DNA from: Diphasiastrum complanatum
Taxonomy: Eukaryota > Streptophyta > Lycopodiopsida > Lycopodiales > Lycopodiaceae
Length of the DNA: 64,000 bases
Assembly: GCA_029204225.1 (NCBI GenBank)
Contig: CM055099.1
Span: 47,924,542 to 47,988,541, forward strand
Direction: 5' to 3'
Shown: one piece after another, positions 43,330 to 54,682 of the stretch
Position numbering within the stretch: position 1 is the stretch's first letter
Layout of the letters: every line of letters starts with the position of its first letter
Translations under genes and position numbers: made by a program
Notes under the pieces: model-generated
Seen by the model: the letters and a program-made list of their open reading frames with translations, nothing else
Told to the model about the DNA's origin: nothing
Database searches by the model: none

Positions 43330-44275
43330 CTTAGTAACTATGATCTTGTATGTCAAGTTTTATGATAGTGATATTGTTATTATCCTAACAGGAAGTTGTA
43401 TCATTTTAGTTGAAGAAACCAAAATTGCACTTGGAAGAGAATTCAAGATGCAAGATCTTGGAAAAATTCATTACATCTTAGGATTAGAGATTGACTTCCA
43501 TAATGAGAAAGCTTTTGTTTGTCAATCAAAGTATGCTCTTTCAATGTTGAAAAAGTTAATATTCTAGATTGTAAGAGTATTGATACTCCTATGTAGCAGA
43601 TTGTAAAAGACCCTAATAAAGGTGATGAAAGATCCTTTGAGGACATCACTCTTTTTAGGAGTCTTATAGGCTCCTTAGTTTGGCTTACCATAACTAGGCC
43701 TGATGTAAGTTTTAGTGTTCATAAGTTAAGCCAAGCTATGCAAAATCCTACTATTCATCATTGGAAAATGGCCAAAAGGGTACTTAGGTACATATCTTTA
43801 ACCTAAGATTATGGTTTGTTATACAAAAGTGAAGATCTTTCAATTGTTGGCTATTCTAACTCGGATTTTGCTAGTGATAAAGTAGATCGGAAATTTGCAA
43901 GTGCATATGTCATATATCTTGGAGGAAATTTAATATCTTGGCTTTCCAAAAGGCAAGATACCATATCACTCTCATCTTGAATCTGAATATAAGGCACTTA
44001 CTACAACAACAAAAGAAGTGCTTTGGATCAAGAGGTTGCTTATGGAGCTAAAGACTATCAAGGAAGATGATCTACCTTTGATCATGTGTGACAATATTTC
44101 AGCACAAGCCCTTGCCAACAATCCAATATTTCATGCAAGGAGCAAACACATTGAAGTTGCACATCACTTTGTGAGAGAGAAGCTCATTGGAGGGGAAATC
44201 TACTTGGAGCACATTGACATGTATTGCAGATTTGCTCACCAAACCTTTGAGCAAAAATTCCTTCATCAAGCATAG
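43330..44275 (+). pseudogene. Copia-A RT C-terminus and RNase H, right copy
   Basis: This is the mirror copy of 7,529-8,472. The first open block (43,340-43,567) spans the degenerate YVDD region and the DLGKIHYILGLEID motif. The last (44,018-44,275) holds the RNase H end with the FHARSKHIEVAHHFVREKL motif. The same internal stops occur as in the left copy, so the decay predates the duplication. The right arm ends about 48 bp after the stop, before the purine tract, so this copy has no 3' LTR. Confidence 0.85.
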
Positions 44276-44323
44276 AGCCAATCTTGGAATAATTTCAAGA
44301 TCCATGTTCAAGTCAACATAGAT

Positions 44324-44574
44324 GTGGGCTGATTCTGTGATCGATTTGTATGGGTGCGGCCAGGCAAAGGTCCGTTGGCAAGACCATCTCAAAGGGGGAC
44401 CTTGTCTTTGTTACCTGTTAGTAAACCTGCCTGAGTGTCTTGCTTGCATGTATTTGTGGTGAGTCTTAGTACTCGTGCTTTGCCTGGTTTGCATGATTGC
44501 TTGTGATACAAGGAGCTGATGGCTCGAGAAGGAACCTTTCTTTTGAAGGCTGATACCGTCAAACAAAGAGGACT
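44324..44574. other. Unidentified sequence next to the right arm
   Basis: About 250 bp of more balanced composition than its surroundings (TGGGTGCGGCCAGGCAAAGG...), just outside the inverted repeat. Short frames, no recognised domain. It is probably the DNA that was joined when the arm was made. Confidence 0.35.
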
Positions 44575-45968
<1,394 letters not shown>

Positions 45969-46152
45969 TCAAATTGGGGGGAGAGTGCGAGGAAAAAATT
46001 GGGTGAGAGGGGAGAAAGTAAGGTATAGGAGAGGAGAGAAAGTAGGGTATAGGAGAGAGTCTTCCATCATACATACATATAATTGCCCAATACATATCTA
46101 CACGTACACAAATATATATGCATGCATGGGAAGGAGGGCCATGCATCCTTTT

Positions 46153-46270
46153 TCCCATACATGCATCTTCTTCCTCAAGTTTTTTAGTTAGAAAAAACTC
46201 ATGCATGGGTGACGGGAGGAGGATGCATGGGTGCACCCATACACATGCGCAAAAGTGTACATAAGTTTAA
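46153..46270. repeat. Direct repeat, copy 1
   Basis: It matches 47,865-47,980: TCAAGTTTTTTAGTTAGAAA, CTCATGCATGGGTGA, GGAGGAGGATGCATGGGTGC and ACACATGCGCAAAA occur in the same order in both, with few differences. The repeats bracket the Helitron-like end and the microsatellite block. Confidence 0.85.
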
Positions 46271-46275
46271 ATATA

Positions 46276-46305
46276 CTAGTAAAGAGTGCCCGTCGTTGAC
46301 GGGCA
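46276..46305 (-). mobile_element. Helitron-like 3' terminus
   Basis: On the minus strand a perfect 8-bp-stem hairpin (TGCCCGTC-AAC-GACGGGCA, plus-strand 46,287-46,305) is followed by 7 nt and CTAG, then T. This is the usual Helitron 3' end (hairpin, short spacer, CTRR, insertion before T), and resembles the common plant 'ACTAGTa..TGCCCGTGCGTTGCACGGG' termini. The element would extend to higher coordinates; its 5' TC end was not identified. No Rep/helicase is present. Confidence 0.55.
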
Positions 46306-46860
46306 ATGGATGGTCGATGGTCGCGTTGAGGCCGATGTATTGTGTGTATGTACGTGAGTGCATGTGGTATCTGTGTATGTGGATTTGTGTGTATGATTTT
46401 TGCTTAATGGTGTGTGTGTGTGTGTGTATGCATGTGTGATTTATGTGGCCGATGGTGTGTGCATGTGTGTATGACTGTGCAAGAACATATGGGGTGGGCG
46501 GAGTGCGGGTATGCTCCCTAATGGTTAAAAGCAAGTTGTTTGGACAAGAGGCCGACGGTTTAAGTGCTCGGGGGAGATGGGTTGGTGTGGTTTTGCCATG
46601 TGACAAAAAAGGGCGGGGGATTGTTAAAAAAAGATATGCTCCTCCCATAAAAGCCTTAGTTTTTTTTTTTTTTTTGGGGGGGTGGGGATTTCTTTCTTGA
46701 TGGGGACTTTTTTTTGTCTCCTTTTTAAAAAAAGAAAACTTAATTTATGGGGAGCCAAAAAGTGCCTTTGCTTTTTTTGTTTTATGGAGAGTGGGGGTTC
46801 ACATTTTTAAGTGGATTTACATCCATATTTTTTTATGAGAGGTTTCCATTGAAGAAAAAA

Positions 46861-46861
<1 letters not shown>

Positions 46862-46923
<62 letters not shown>

Positions 46924-47072
46924 CGTGGGGGGGGGTAAATATTGATAAATTTACTTTTAATGGAATGGAGGCACTCCTTGTTTATATATCTACACACACA
47001 CATTTAACCTTCTTCATTTTTTTCAGGGGCATGGAGGGACCTCCCTCCCTCTATGGGTGGTTGGTCAGCCTG

Positions 47073-47132
<60 letters not shown>

Positions 47133-47215
47133 AGACTCTATACTTCATACAATATATCTCATCCACAAAAGGTTTTTTATATGGAGATGTGTGTGTGTGT
47201 GTGTGTGTGTGTGTC

Positions 47216-47246
<31 letters not shown>

Positions 47247-47390
47247 GCATTCATCGTGTCGGTCACACACACACACAACAAACACACGCACACGCACACA
47301 CACACACACAGGCATGCGCGCGCACACACACACACTCACTCACTCACTCACTCACTCACACGTGTGTGCGTGCGTGTGTGCATGCACGTG
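46862..47390. repeat. Compound microsatellite block: (GT)n, (GA)n, (GT)n, (CA)n, (ACTC)n
   Basis: (GT)n at 46,862-46,919, (GA)n at 47,075-47,126, (GT)n at 47,189-47,213, (CA)n at 47,221-47,246 and again to about 47,333, (CACT)n at 47,331-47,357 and further GT words to 47,390. The adjacent GT and CA tracts are complementary and could form a hairpin. Confidence 0.97.
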
Positions 47391-47864
47391 TGTTCCAGAT
47401 CCCCCCTCCCTCTCTATTTTTCTCTTTTTATTGTCTCTTTTACTCCCCTCACCCCATCCCCCTCCATTTTTTTTAATTGTGCATTTTTTGGCCCATGGAT
47501 AAAAGCTTGTGGGTAACGATTTAGGAGTTAAAGCTAGTGAGTTTGGACTTGTGGTTAAACATTCCTGAAAATGGCGAGCCAAAATAGGAATTTGAAGGAT
47601 TGAAAAAAAAAAACTAGTTTAAAGTAGTCAAGAAAATTTTTATGTTCATGATTTAGGGGTAAAACTTTGATAATTCAAAATAAATAAGAAAGTCATGTAA
47701 TAAAGATTATTATCTAAAATTTAAAGCACATTGAAGTGTGTGAAGAAAATAAAACCATAACTTCAAACTTCAAATATTTGAAGTTAGTAAGTGGGGGGGG
47801 GGAATCTTTTTGGGGTCCACTCGTCAATGCACACAATGTGCAAATGTATGAGGATATGCACATT

Positions 47865-47975
47865 CCCCATATATGCATCCTCCTCTCCAAGTTTTTTAGT
47901 TAGAAAAAGCTCATGCATGGGTGAGGGGAGGAGGATGCATGGGTGCACTCATACACATGCGCAAAACTATACATA

Positions 47976-47980
<5 letters not shown>
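47865..47980. repeat. Direct repeat, copy 2
   Basis: Partner of 46,153-46,270, about 1.7 kb downstream. It runs directly into an (AT)n tract where copy 1 runs into the CTAG end. Confidence 0.85.
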
Positions 47981-48028
<48 letters not shown>

Positions 48029-48050
48029 ATAGATACACACACACACACAC
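47979..48050. repeat. (AT)n / (ATAG)n / (AC)n microsatellite
   Basis: AT repeats to 48,010, then AGATAT units, then (CA)n to about 48,050, next to the presumed end of the copia-F LTR. Confidence 0.95.
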
Positions 48051-48059
48051 ATACTATTG

Positions 48060-49013
48060 GGGTGCTCTCCAATAAATTAGGTGCGGAAGAAGAGACACAG
48101 CTCCAACATAGAGAACATTTCAAGATCTTTACCAAATCTACAGCATAAGCATTAACTTAGATCGAATGGATGAATGTCTTGTAGGTGTCAGAGACAACCA
48201 TGAAGGTGCGAACAGTTAGGCGTCTAAGACAACCATGCTAGCTTTGAGATTAGACATTCTGAATTGAGTGAGTGTCATAGAGAAAGAAAACTATCAAAAG
48301 GCAATCGTAGTGCAATACACATAAGAAGAATAGAGAATATGAATTAAGCAATTGTGAGTACAACAATCAAATCACAATCCTGTGCCCAAGAATGGTTTAT
48401 AGTAATGGTGCATTGTTGTGTGCAGTGATCTTACTTTGATAGTTACAAATTAAATAACTATCTCTATCTTCTGAATGGCTTTTACTCTCTCTAAGATCTC
48501 TGATCCTATGGAATCAGATAATAAAGACACAATTGAGTTCACGCATGAACTCTGATTTACTCTTCTCCACTTGCATGCATTCATCACAAATTGACTCATC
48601 ATCATTTACGTGAGTTGTCGTTATGTATATATGTACATGGAGCAATTATAATGACTGTGTAGGCAACGAGCGTGAAACATTGTAGTTATTGAAAAAGTGT
48701 TAAAGCAAACTACGATGTGGTCTGCGTCTGACAGGGCAGTATGGATGACGTGGATCTCGAACCAAAGACTTTGAGTTCATATGAGAATGAAGAGAATGTA
48801 GTCGAGTAACTTGAACTCAAAGAGTTCGTTGTCGATCCCGCTTCTGCTTCAGTTGATTATTGCACAGATGCTCAACTTTAGAAAGTAAGACGTATATTTA
48901 CATAATGTACCTGGTGCTCAGAAAATGAGACGAACTCGAATGATTCGTGTCCCGATGACGTGAATACAAATGAGTCGAGTTTTGGTGAGTTGGAGTGATG
49001 CTTAATTCCAACA
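48060..49013 (-). mobile_element. Copia-F 3' LTR
   Basis: On the minus strand the RNase H stop is followed by AAGGGGGGG (complement of 49,014-49,022) and TGTTGGAATTAAG at 49,013, a purine tract and LTR start. The LTR extends down to roughly 48,060, next to the microsatellite; its end is uncertain. No protein domain. Confidence 0.7.
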
Positions 49014-49024
49014 CCCCCCCTTAA

Positions 49025-49153
49025 GCTTAATTCCATAGATCCCAAATGAAATTGAGCAAGCTACATAATGCAACATGTTTTTCTCTTGATAGAGGCTTAG
49101 TCAAGATATCAACCAACATACTAGCAGTAGGACAATAACTTAATTGGACATCT
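49025..49153 (-). pseudogene. Copia-F RNase H C-terminus (split off by element H)
   Basis: The minus strand encodes VQLSYCPTASMLVDILTKPL followed by a stop before the purine tract: the terminal copia RNase H block. It is the continuation of 57,608-58,457, separated by the insertion of element H, whose CATCT target duplication lies at 49,149-49,153. Confidence 0.85.
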
Positions 49154-49917
49154 TGTAGTGGGTTTCTTTTCTTGCCTAACCTGAATCCAAGATCTAGTCA
49201 ATCTAGCATCAAAGAGACGGAGCTAGTTGTCACGCGGAGGTTCGTTCCCATGAGAGCGATAGTATATAGTTCAGATTTCAACATGAATGGAGGATCTAAC
49301 ACTAACATCCATTAACACTAAGCATTAAGACTACATCCATTAACCCTACTTTTATTAACCCTAAATCCACAACAATGATAGAAACTTACTCTTCTCTCTC
49401 TCCTTTTCTCTCTCACAAAAAGCATAAGAAATAGCAATCCCAATAATGATCAAATCCAACAATTAGCAAAATACAAAGAAAGCATGAGAAATGGAGGAAA
49501 AGAGAGGAAGAGCAAGGACATTCATCAATCCATTTCTAAAGAGAACCAATCTGCTTTAGCTGAAATGAGGAAATGAACATCAGGAGCAACTAGAGTTGGT
49601 CCCTTTTTATAGTAGAGAGGAGGACCCTGGCCTTTGAATCCTATTGGTCCAGTCTTGCCTCTATTTTTATTCAAATTTAAAAAAGTGTGGGAACCATCAA
49701 AATTGGAGGGAAACCCAACTTTATTCACTAACTTGACATTTAGGCCCTGCGACATTAAAAGTCTCGCAAAAAGGCCTAAAGTCCTTTTATTCAATTTTAA
49801 CTAATCAATCAAATAACTATGTGGTCGTTGGGTTGGACTTACACACGCAGGGTGCCAAATCCCTCTCACTTATTAACTAGGGTTAGGGTTGCCTTGGGAT
49901 CCGCAAACCCTCCAACA
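49154..49917 (-). repeat. Element H 3' LTR
   Basis: 764 bp. It differs from the 5' LTR by scattered substitutions and two short indels: a stretch ATAATGATCAAATCC, and a CCTTTGAATCCTATT-type insertion near 49,627. A GGTGGAGGA purine tract precedes it on the minus strand. Confidence 0.93.
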
Positions 49918-50005
49918 GTATCCTCCACCAAAACTGGTGGCGGTCCCACGACACCTGCAATATGCAGTTATTGGAGACCTTTATTGGCTTCGTGCCGAAT
50001 CTTAA

Positions 50006-50929
50006 TTAAATGATACTGCACCTTCTCCATAAAGTCAAGGCATGCAGTATTGAGATCCAAATTATGCGGCAGGAAACAACGGTGGGCTCCGACAATCCAC
50101 TTGGAAGTTGTCCATGAGGTGAAGCGGGATCCCAAGAGTCTTCCATCATAGCCGCACGGAAATACAGTCGAGCAATCGGCAGCTGATCTTTGATTAGCTC
50201 TGAGGCCATCAGCTTATTTGGATCAAATGCCAGGGTAGGAAGGCAATCTTCCCATTTGGTTGCCACTGACGCCAACAGAGTTAGATCTTTTGCAAACATT
50301 GCCGATTGTCACACTATTGGATCCGGAGAGTGGACATACTCTCTTTGATATGCTTGTAAGGCCCAATGAAAATCCACTGAAATATTCCAGTTGTAAGACT
50401 GGTGGATGATTGGCCAATTGGGCATATGGATGATGATTTTATCCATAGCCAATCCCAAATCTTTCCATTTTTGTCTTCGCAGCATTGGCACGTAATAAGG
50501 ATCTACCCACAACTGGCGAGGGCTGGCGACGTAACTCCTGATTGATTCCGGAGTTTTCTCAAATTTCGTGATTCTCCATGCCGGCTGCTCTCCCAATACA
50601 GGTATTTTGTCCAATTCTTTGCCGGCCTCGATCTCGGAGGTCTTAAATTTGAGAACCCATCCACCACGCGAAGACTCATGTGGATGCTGTTTTAAGAAGG
50701 TCTGGATTTGGTCCTCGACGCTGATGGGCCTTATGAATAAATGGCCTATCCTTGATGAGGATGGACCCGCTTGTACTTCCGGTATAGTTTGCAGTTGATC
50801 TGCTAGATCTGGCGCTCCCCCCTGGTCCATGCTCGAATCAACCCCTGTATCCATCTGCACAACTTCTTGGCGCGAAGGGGAGAATTGCGGCATGATCGGG
50901 ACGGGGATTTGTGGTTTGGCTTCCAACAC
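50006..50929 (-). pseudogene. Element H accessory region, part 3
   Basis: Two adjoining blocks (50,309-50,929 and 50,006-50,299) with a conserved-looking core, FIRPISVEDQIQTFLKQHP, GGWVLKFKTSEIEAGKEL, WVDPYYVPMLRRQKWKDL and WNISVDFHWALQAYQREYV, then LLASVATKWEDCLPTL. Aromatic-rich spacing suggests a folded domain. The listed upstream start is not ATG; it directly follows the stop of part 2 in the same frame. Not recognised as env, integrase or RNase H. Confidence 0.5.
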
Positions 50930-52071
50930 TTAAGCGACGTCTTTTTCATAGGCGTTGATGGTCTCTTTTGTCTTTGCCAACTCGGTTGAAGCTGCTCCTT
51001 TGAATCTATCCCTGAAGGGCCACTTTGTATGTTTTCACTTTCGTGAACAAATATGCAATCTCCGTTGGTGTGACTGGATGATCGGGTATTTGTGTTTGCA
51101 GATATGCATCACGCTCAAGGGTGGTCGCGTCCAATTCACCTTGAAGCCGTGTGCGGTCTTGTTCGGCCATTTGTAATTGCCCCTTCAGCAGTTGCACCTG
51201 TTGCTTGGCATCTTGCACTGCCTTATCTACCTGATCCTGTGCGGTTGTCAGAACATTTTGCAGGGAGCTGATGTAGGTTTCCAAACGATCAGCTTGTTGC
51301 TGGGCCAATGTCTTTTCGCTTTCAGCCTTTTCTTCATGTTGCTTGGCTATCTTCACCTCTCGATCCAGCTGGACAATTTTTGGGCTGATCAGAGTGTTTT
51401 CGGATTCTAAAATAGAGATCCTCTGTTCCATTTCTTTTTTTTTATCCAACATAGACTGGATCACTTGTCGAAGGCTTGAAACTAACCCTGAGAGCATCAC
51501 CAGAATCGACAATCATGGAGGTGGCAGCAGCAAGAGACCCTGATGGTACTGTCTGTGGTAGGCATGGATTAGGTGCCAAAGTCTCTTCTTCTTCTAAAAT
51601 ATCCTTGTCTTCAAACCCTTCAGGCACCGTGGCGTTGAACTGCTTTGGTGACTTGACAGCTGTGTCGACCCGAAATGTGGCTGGGCTACCTTGTGTGGGT
51701 GGTTGCTGACTGGCATCTTCGACACCAACAGTAGCTTCATGGATATGCCCGAATCCTCTTCCAGGGGATTGGGGTTCAAAGGGTACTGGGCTCTGGGGCA
51801 TTTCAAAGATTTCGGTGGTGAGGGGAATGGGAAGTTCAGTGCGAACAACAGCAGGGGGTGGAAGCGCAGCTGACGAGGTAGGCCTAGTACGACATCGTGA
51901 CACAGAAGGCGAGTCAGGAATTACGATCTTGCTGCGTGGACGACGATGACTATGAGAACTTGAGGCCTGGTGAGATGACTCGGATGGTGCTTCTTCGTGA
52001 ACCGCAAGCACAGAATCTAGGTGGAAGCCATGGATTCTGTTTTCTAAGTGAGAAGCGGCTAAGAGGGACAA
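50930..52071 (-). pseudogene. Element H accessory region, part 2 (Pro/Ser-rich and coiled coil)
   Basis: 52,071-51,442 is Ser/Pro/Glu-rich (SSHSHRRPRSKIVIPDS; FEDKDILEEEETLAP). It shifts frame near 51,480 into a strong heptad coiled coil (51,470-51,006: MLDKKKEMEQRISILESE; EEKAESEKTLAQQQADRLE; QDKAVQ/LLKGQLQMAEQD-type repeats). After a further shift it ends AKTKETINAYEKDVA and a stop near 50,932. No enzymatic motif. The order disordered arm then coiled coil suggests a structural or self-associating protein. Confidence 0.5.
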
Positions 52072-52116
52072 TAGAGAGCCAGCGACGAACTTCTGCTTTG
52101 TATTGGCCTTAATAGC

Positions 52117-52938
52117 TTACTTGAGCTCACCAGAAACAGTCTTGAACCAGTTATATCGTTCACGAAGGGCTTTGGCCAAGTTGATGTGGGACTCCACTAT
52201 CCTGTAAAGGATTTGAGATGTGATGCGGTCTTTCTTGAGGTTGCCAACCATCAGGAAATGATTCAACAATTGGGCAGCGGCGTGGATGGAAGGCTCAGTG
52301 ATGGCTTCCAGAAGGTAACCATCATTAGTCCAATGCAGATCGTTGGTGAGGTCAATGTATGGCTTGATGGCCTGTTTGGCGTGCTTGTGATTGGGTGAGG
52401 CGTGCGTACCGGATGAGATTCCTATAGTTGCAAGTGCGGCCTCAGTGACGTACACCTTGTGTGTGGCTCCTTGGAAGGTGATGTAAAACTTGGATTTCTC
52501 TTCCTTCCACTTACTGAAGGCAAGGGTGATAAAATCCATATTGATGCATCCCGACATTGCTTGTTCTTTTTCAAAAGGACTTGTCTTGGATCTTCGTTTA
52601 GTCTTCTTAGCAGGAATTGATCGTGGAGGTAATGACTTCCGGGATGATAAATCTTTCTTCTCAGGTGAAGACTTCCTAGACGATGATGTCTTGCTGGAGG
52701 TTTGACTTGAAGAATTATTCTTGACTTTTCCTTTTTCTTTATCCAATAGAGGTGGCACTTCTTTTGAATCAAACTTTTGAGGGGGAGTTTCCCATTTCAA
52801 GACCATATTATAATGTTGCTTTGCTTGTTTCTTCGTCATCAAACCTGTCATCCTGTCTCCCGTCAATATTACTGCTTTGGGCGATTTGATTGTTGGTTCA
52901 TCAGGAACATTACGCACTCCAAATCTAGTCGGATCCAT
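52117..52938 (-). CDS. Element H accessory region, part 1 (in frame with protease after a UAG)
   Basis: The ATG at 52,938 is in the same frame as the protease block and only four codons past its UAG. The 273 codons have a Ser/Lys-rich N-terminal half (SSRKSLPPRSIPAKKTKRRS, nuclear-localisation-like), then a globular-looking part (FITLAFSKWKEEKSKFYITF; SIHAAAQLLNHFLMVGNLKK). Part of it resembles in style the plant-specific 'putative plant transposon protein' domains, but I cannot name a family. It ends in UAA in a GTAAG context that could also be a splice donor. It holds the place of RT. Confidence 0.55.
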   Translation of the reverse strand: MDPTRFGVRNVPDEPTIKSPKAVILTGDRMTGLMTKKQAKQHYNMVLKWETPPQKFDSKEVPPLLDKEKGKVKNNSSSQTSSKTSSSRKSSPEKKDLSSRKSLPPRSIPAKKTKRRSKTSPFEKEQAMSGCINMDFITLAFSKWKEEKSKFYITFQGATHKVYVTEAALATIGISSGTHASPNHKHAKQAIKPYIDLTNDLHWTNDGYLLEAITEPSIHAAAQLLNHFLMVGNLKKDRITSQILYRIVESHINLAKALRERYNWFKTVSGELK

Positions 52939-52950
52939 ATGATGTAGAAT

Positions 52951-54079
52951 CTATTCATCCGTAAGTTCTGCATTACCATCATAAGTTAAGGCATGGCCCA
53001 TTGGTATGAGATCATCCTCAATTGGATCTAGTATAGGTTCCGTTGATATCCAGGCTACATTCAGCACATTTAGTGGAAACGTGATTGGCGTATCCAAAGT
53101 TCGATCTAACAAGGAAATCTCGCTCATCTGTGATTGACTATCTTGTTGACACATATATCCTGTTATACAATCAATTTTTGCAAGAGCTTCGTTCCAATTG
53201 ACAGTATCCGTTTGAGAATCGTAGTGAACTCCCAATTTTTTCTTTGGTCGATCACAAGTGTGATCCGTTGTTGATGAATCGTCATCCTCTTTTTGAACCA
53301 CTGGCTTGACAGTCCAAGTCGTAGGATCAATTTTAACTGCACGTTCACGATTTTCAAAAGTGATTTTGCCGGTACCCCAGTTATGAATTACTTGCACAAC
53401 TCGTAACCATGGACGTCCTAAGAGAACTCGGTAGACATTTGGTGCTTCTGGTAAGTCTATCACGACGAAAGTAATGACGAACTGTACTCCTGCAATCTTG
53501 ACATGTATATCTTCTACCACTCCTCGTGGACGAACCGTCGTTTGATCAGCTAGCTTAATAGCAAAAGTAGCAGGCTTAATCTTTGTAAGGCCCCATTTTG
53601 TACATAGCTTTGTAGAAATCAGATTAACCCCTGAACCGCCCATCTATCACGGCTGCTTCTTTAGAAAATTGTCTATGTTTTATTGGCAGAGTGATATTCT
53701 TCTGTTCACTTTCCCAAGCTGCTCCAACATGTAGTACATCGTTAGATTCTTCAAATCCAGCACAAAAGAGCGGCTCTTGATGGTCTTCTGATTTTTCTTG
53801 AGCTAACTTTTGTGCTAAGATTTCTTTTGCTTTTGGCACCAACTTTAGGAGCTCTCCCAATGAGATATTGATCTTGCTAGACAAAATATTCATGAGTAAT
53901 TCTGTATGTGGTGCTTCCGGTTCCGTCATCTTGAAGGGTTCTTCGTGATGATGTAATTGATCATTCATATCCGTACGTAAATTTCTTGATGGCTGCAATG
54001 GTGAAGACCGAACTTCAGCTGTTACTTTAGCAGCTTCAAGTTCCTCTTCTTCTTGCAAATGCTTAATCCACTGTCTCAT
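52951..54079 (-). pseudogene. Element H aspartic protease region
   Basis: An N-terminal helical linker (53,624-54,079, LEEEEELEAAK-type and ISLGELLKLVPKAKEIL) ends in FSKEAAVIDG. A one-base shift then moves to 53,643, where MGGSGVNLISTKLC continues the active-site D-G-G-S loop. FVVIDLPEAPNVYRVLLGRPWL is the second conserved protease block, typical of gypsy proteases (LLGRPWL). The frame ends in a UAG at 52,951-52,953. No RT motifs follow. Confidence 0.85.
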
Positions 54080-54082
54080 ATC

Positions 54083-54598
54083 CTAATATCTTCGTTTTTC
54101 TGCATTAAGATTTGGATAAACTTCCGATGTTGTTGGTGTATCGTTCAATGGTATAGAATTAGCAGGTACTGAATCCACTACTGGTTCTTTTTGCTTTTGT
54201 GCTTTGGTGACCACCATCAAGGGTGCACTTGGTTTATTTTGAGCTACCGATCCTTGCTTGATTGTTATCAAATTTACAAGTACTGTAGCTGGTGGTGGCT
54301 TCGGTCTTGCTGGACAGTCTTTATAGCAATGCCCATATCCACAATCACGACAGAATGGTACAATTTTTTTTTTATTTAGGCATTCTGCAACTCTGTGATT
54401 TTCTCCACATGCAAAGCATCCAAGTGGTGCTCTGGCCCAATTTCTCGAGGCTTGTTGTTGAGCGACAACATAAATGGCATCCTGTTCTGAAGATCCACCT
54501 TCCTGATCATTACCATAGCTCCATTGCTCAACACTTTCGTAAGGTTCTGGTTCCATCAAATTGGCAGGAGGAGCGGAGTGCTTTGGTGGGGCAGGCAA
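54083..54598 (-). pseudogene. Element H gag, second zinc-knuckle part
   Basis: A 171-codon block. CFACGENHRVAEC and CRDCGYGHCYKDC form two more Cys/His clusters, again with X3 before His, followed by a Pro/Ala/Thr-rich linker. It lies in a different frame from the upstream gag, so a frameshift near 54,600-54,680 is inferred. Four knuckles in one gag is more than the one or two usual in plant gypsy gags. Confidence 0.75.
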
Positions 54599-54682
54599 GG
54601 CTAGACGCTATGGGTATCCAAGAGTATATTGTCGTAGTCTTGCTGCTGGATTGCCTCCATACTGTGGATCTCAATATCCCAT

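Larger units (their letters stand above)
32399..44323 (+). repeat. Right arm of the ~12-kb inverted repeat
   Basis: This is the reverse-complement partner of 7,481-19,910, starting at GATGAGATG (32,399) and ending at CAACATAGAT (to 44,323). It has the same nest of copia pieces in mirror orientation. On its inner side it joins the 5' half of copia-A (integrase and RT); on its outer side it joins unrelated sequence. The mirror axis is at about 26,154, some 20 bp past the DUF1685 stop codon, but the spacer itself is not palindromic. Confidence 0.97.

Noticed and set aside
46153-47980. Direct repeats read as LTRs of one element
   Set aside because: They lack TG...CA ends, primer site, purine tract and target duplication; length and context fit a local duplication better.
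52039-52120. Short intron joining accessory parts 1 and 2 of element H (GTAAGC ... CTCTTAG)
   Set aside because: Donor and acceptor words are present, but the intron would be only about 62 nt and other breaks in the region are plain frameshifts; kept only as a remark.
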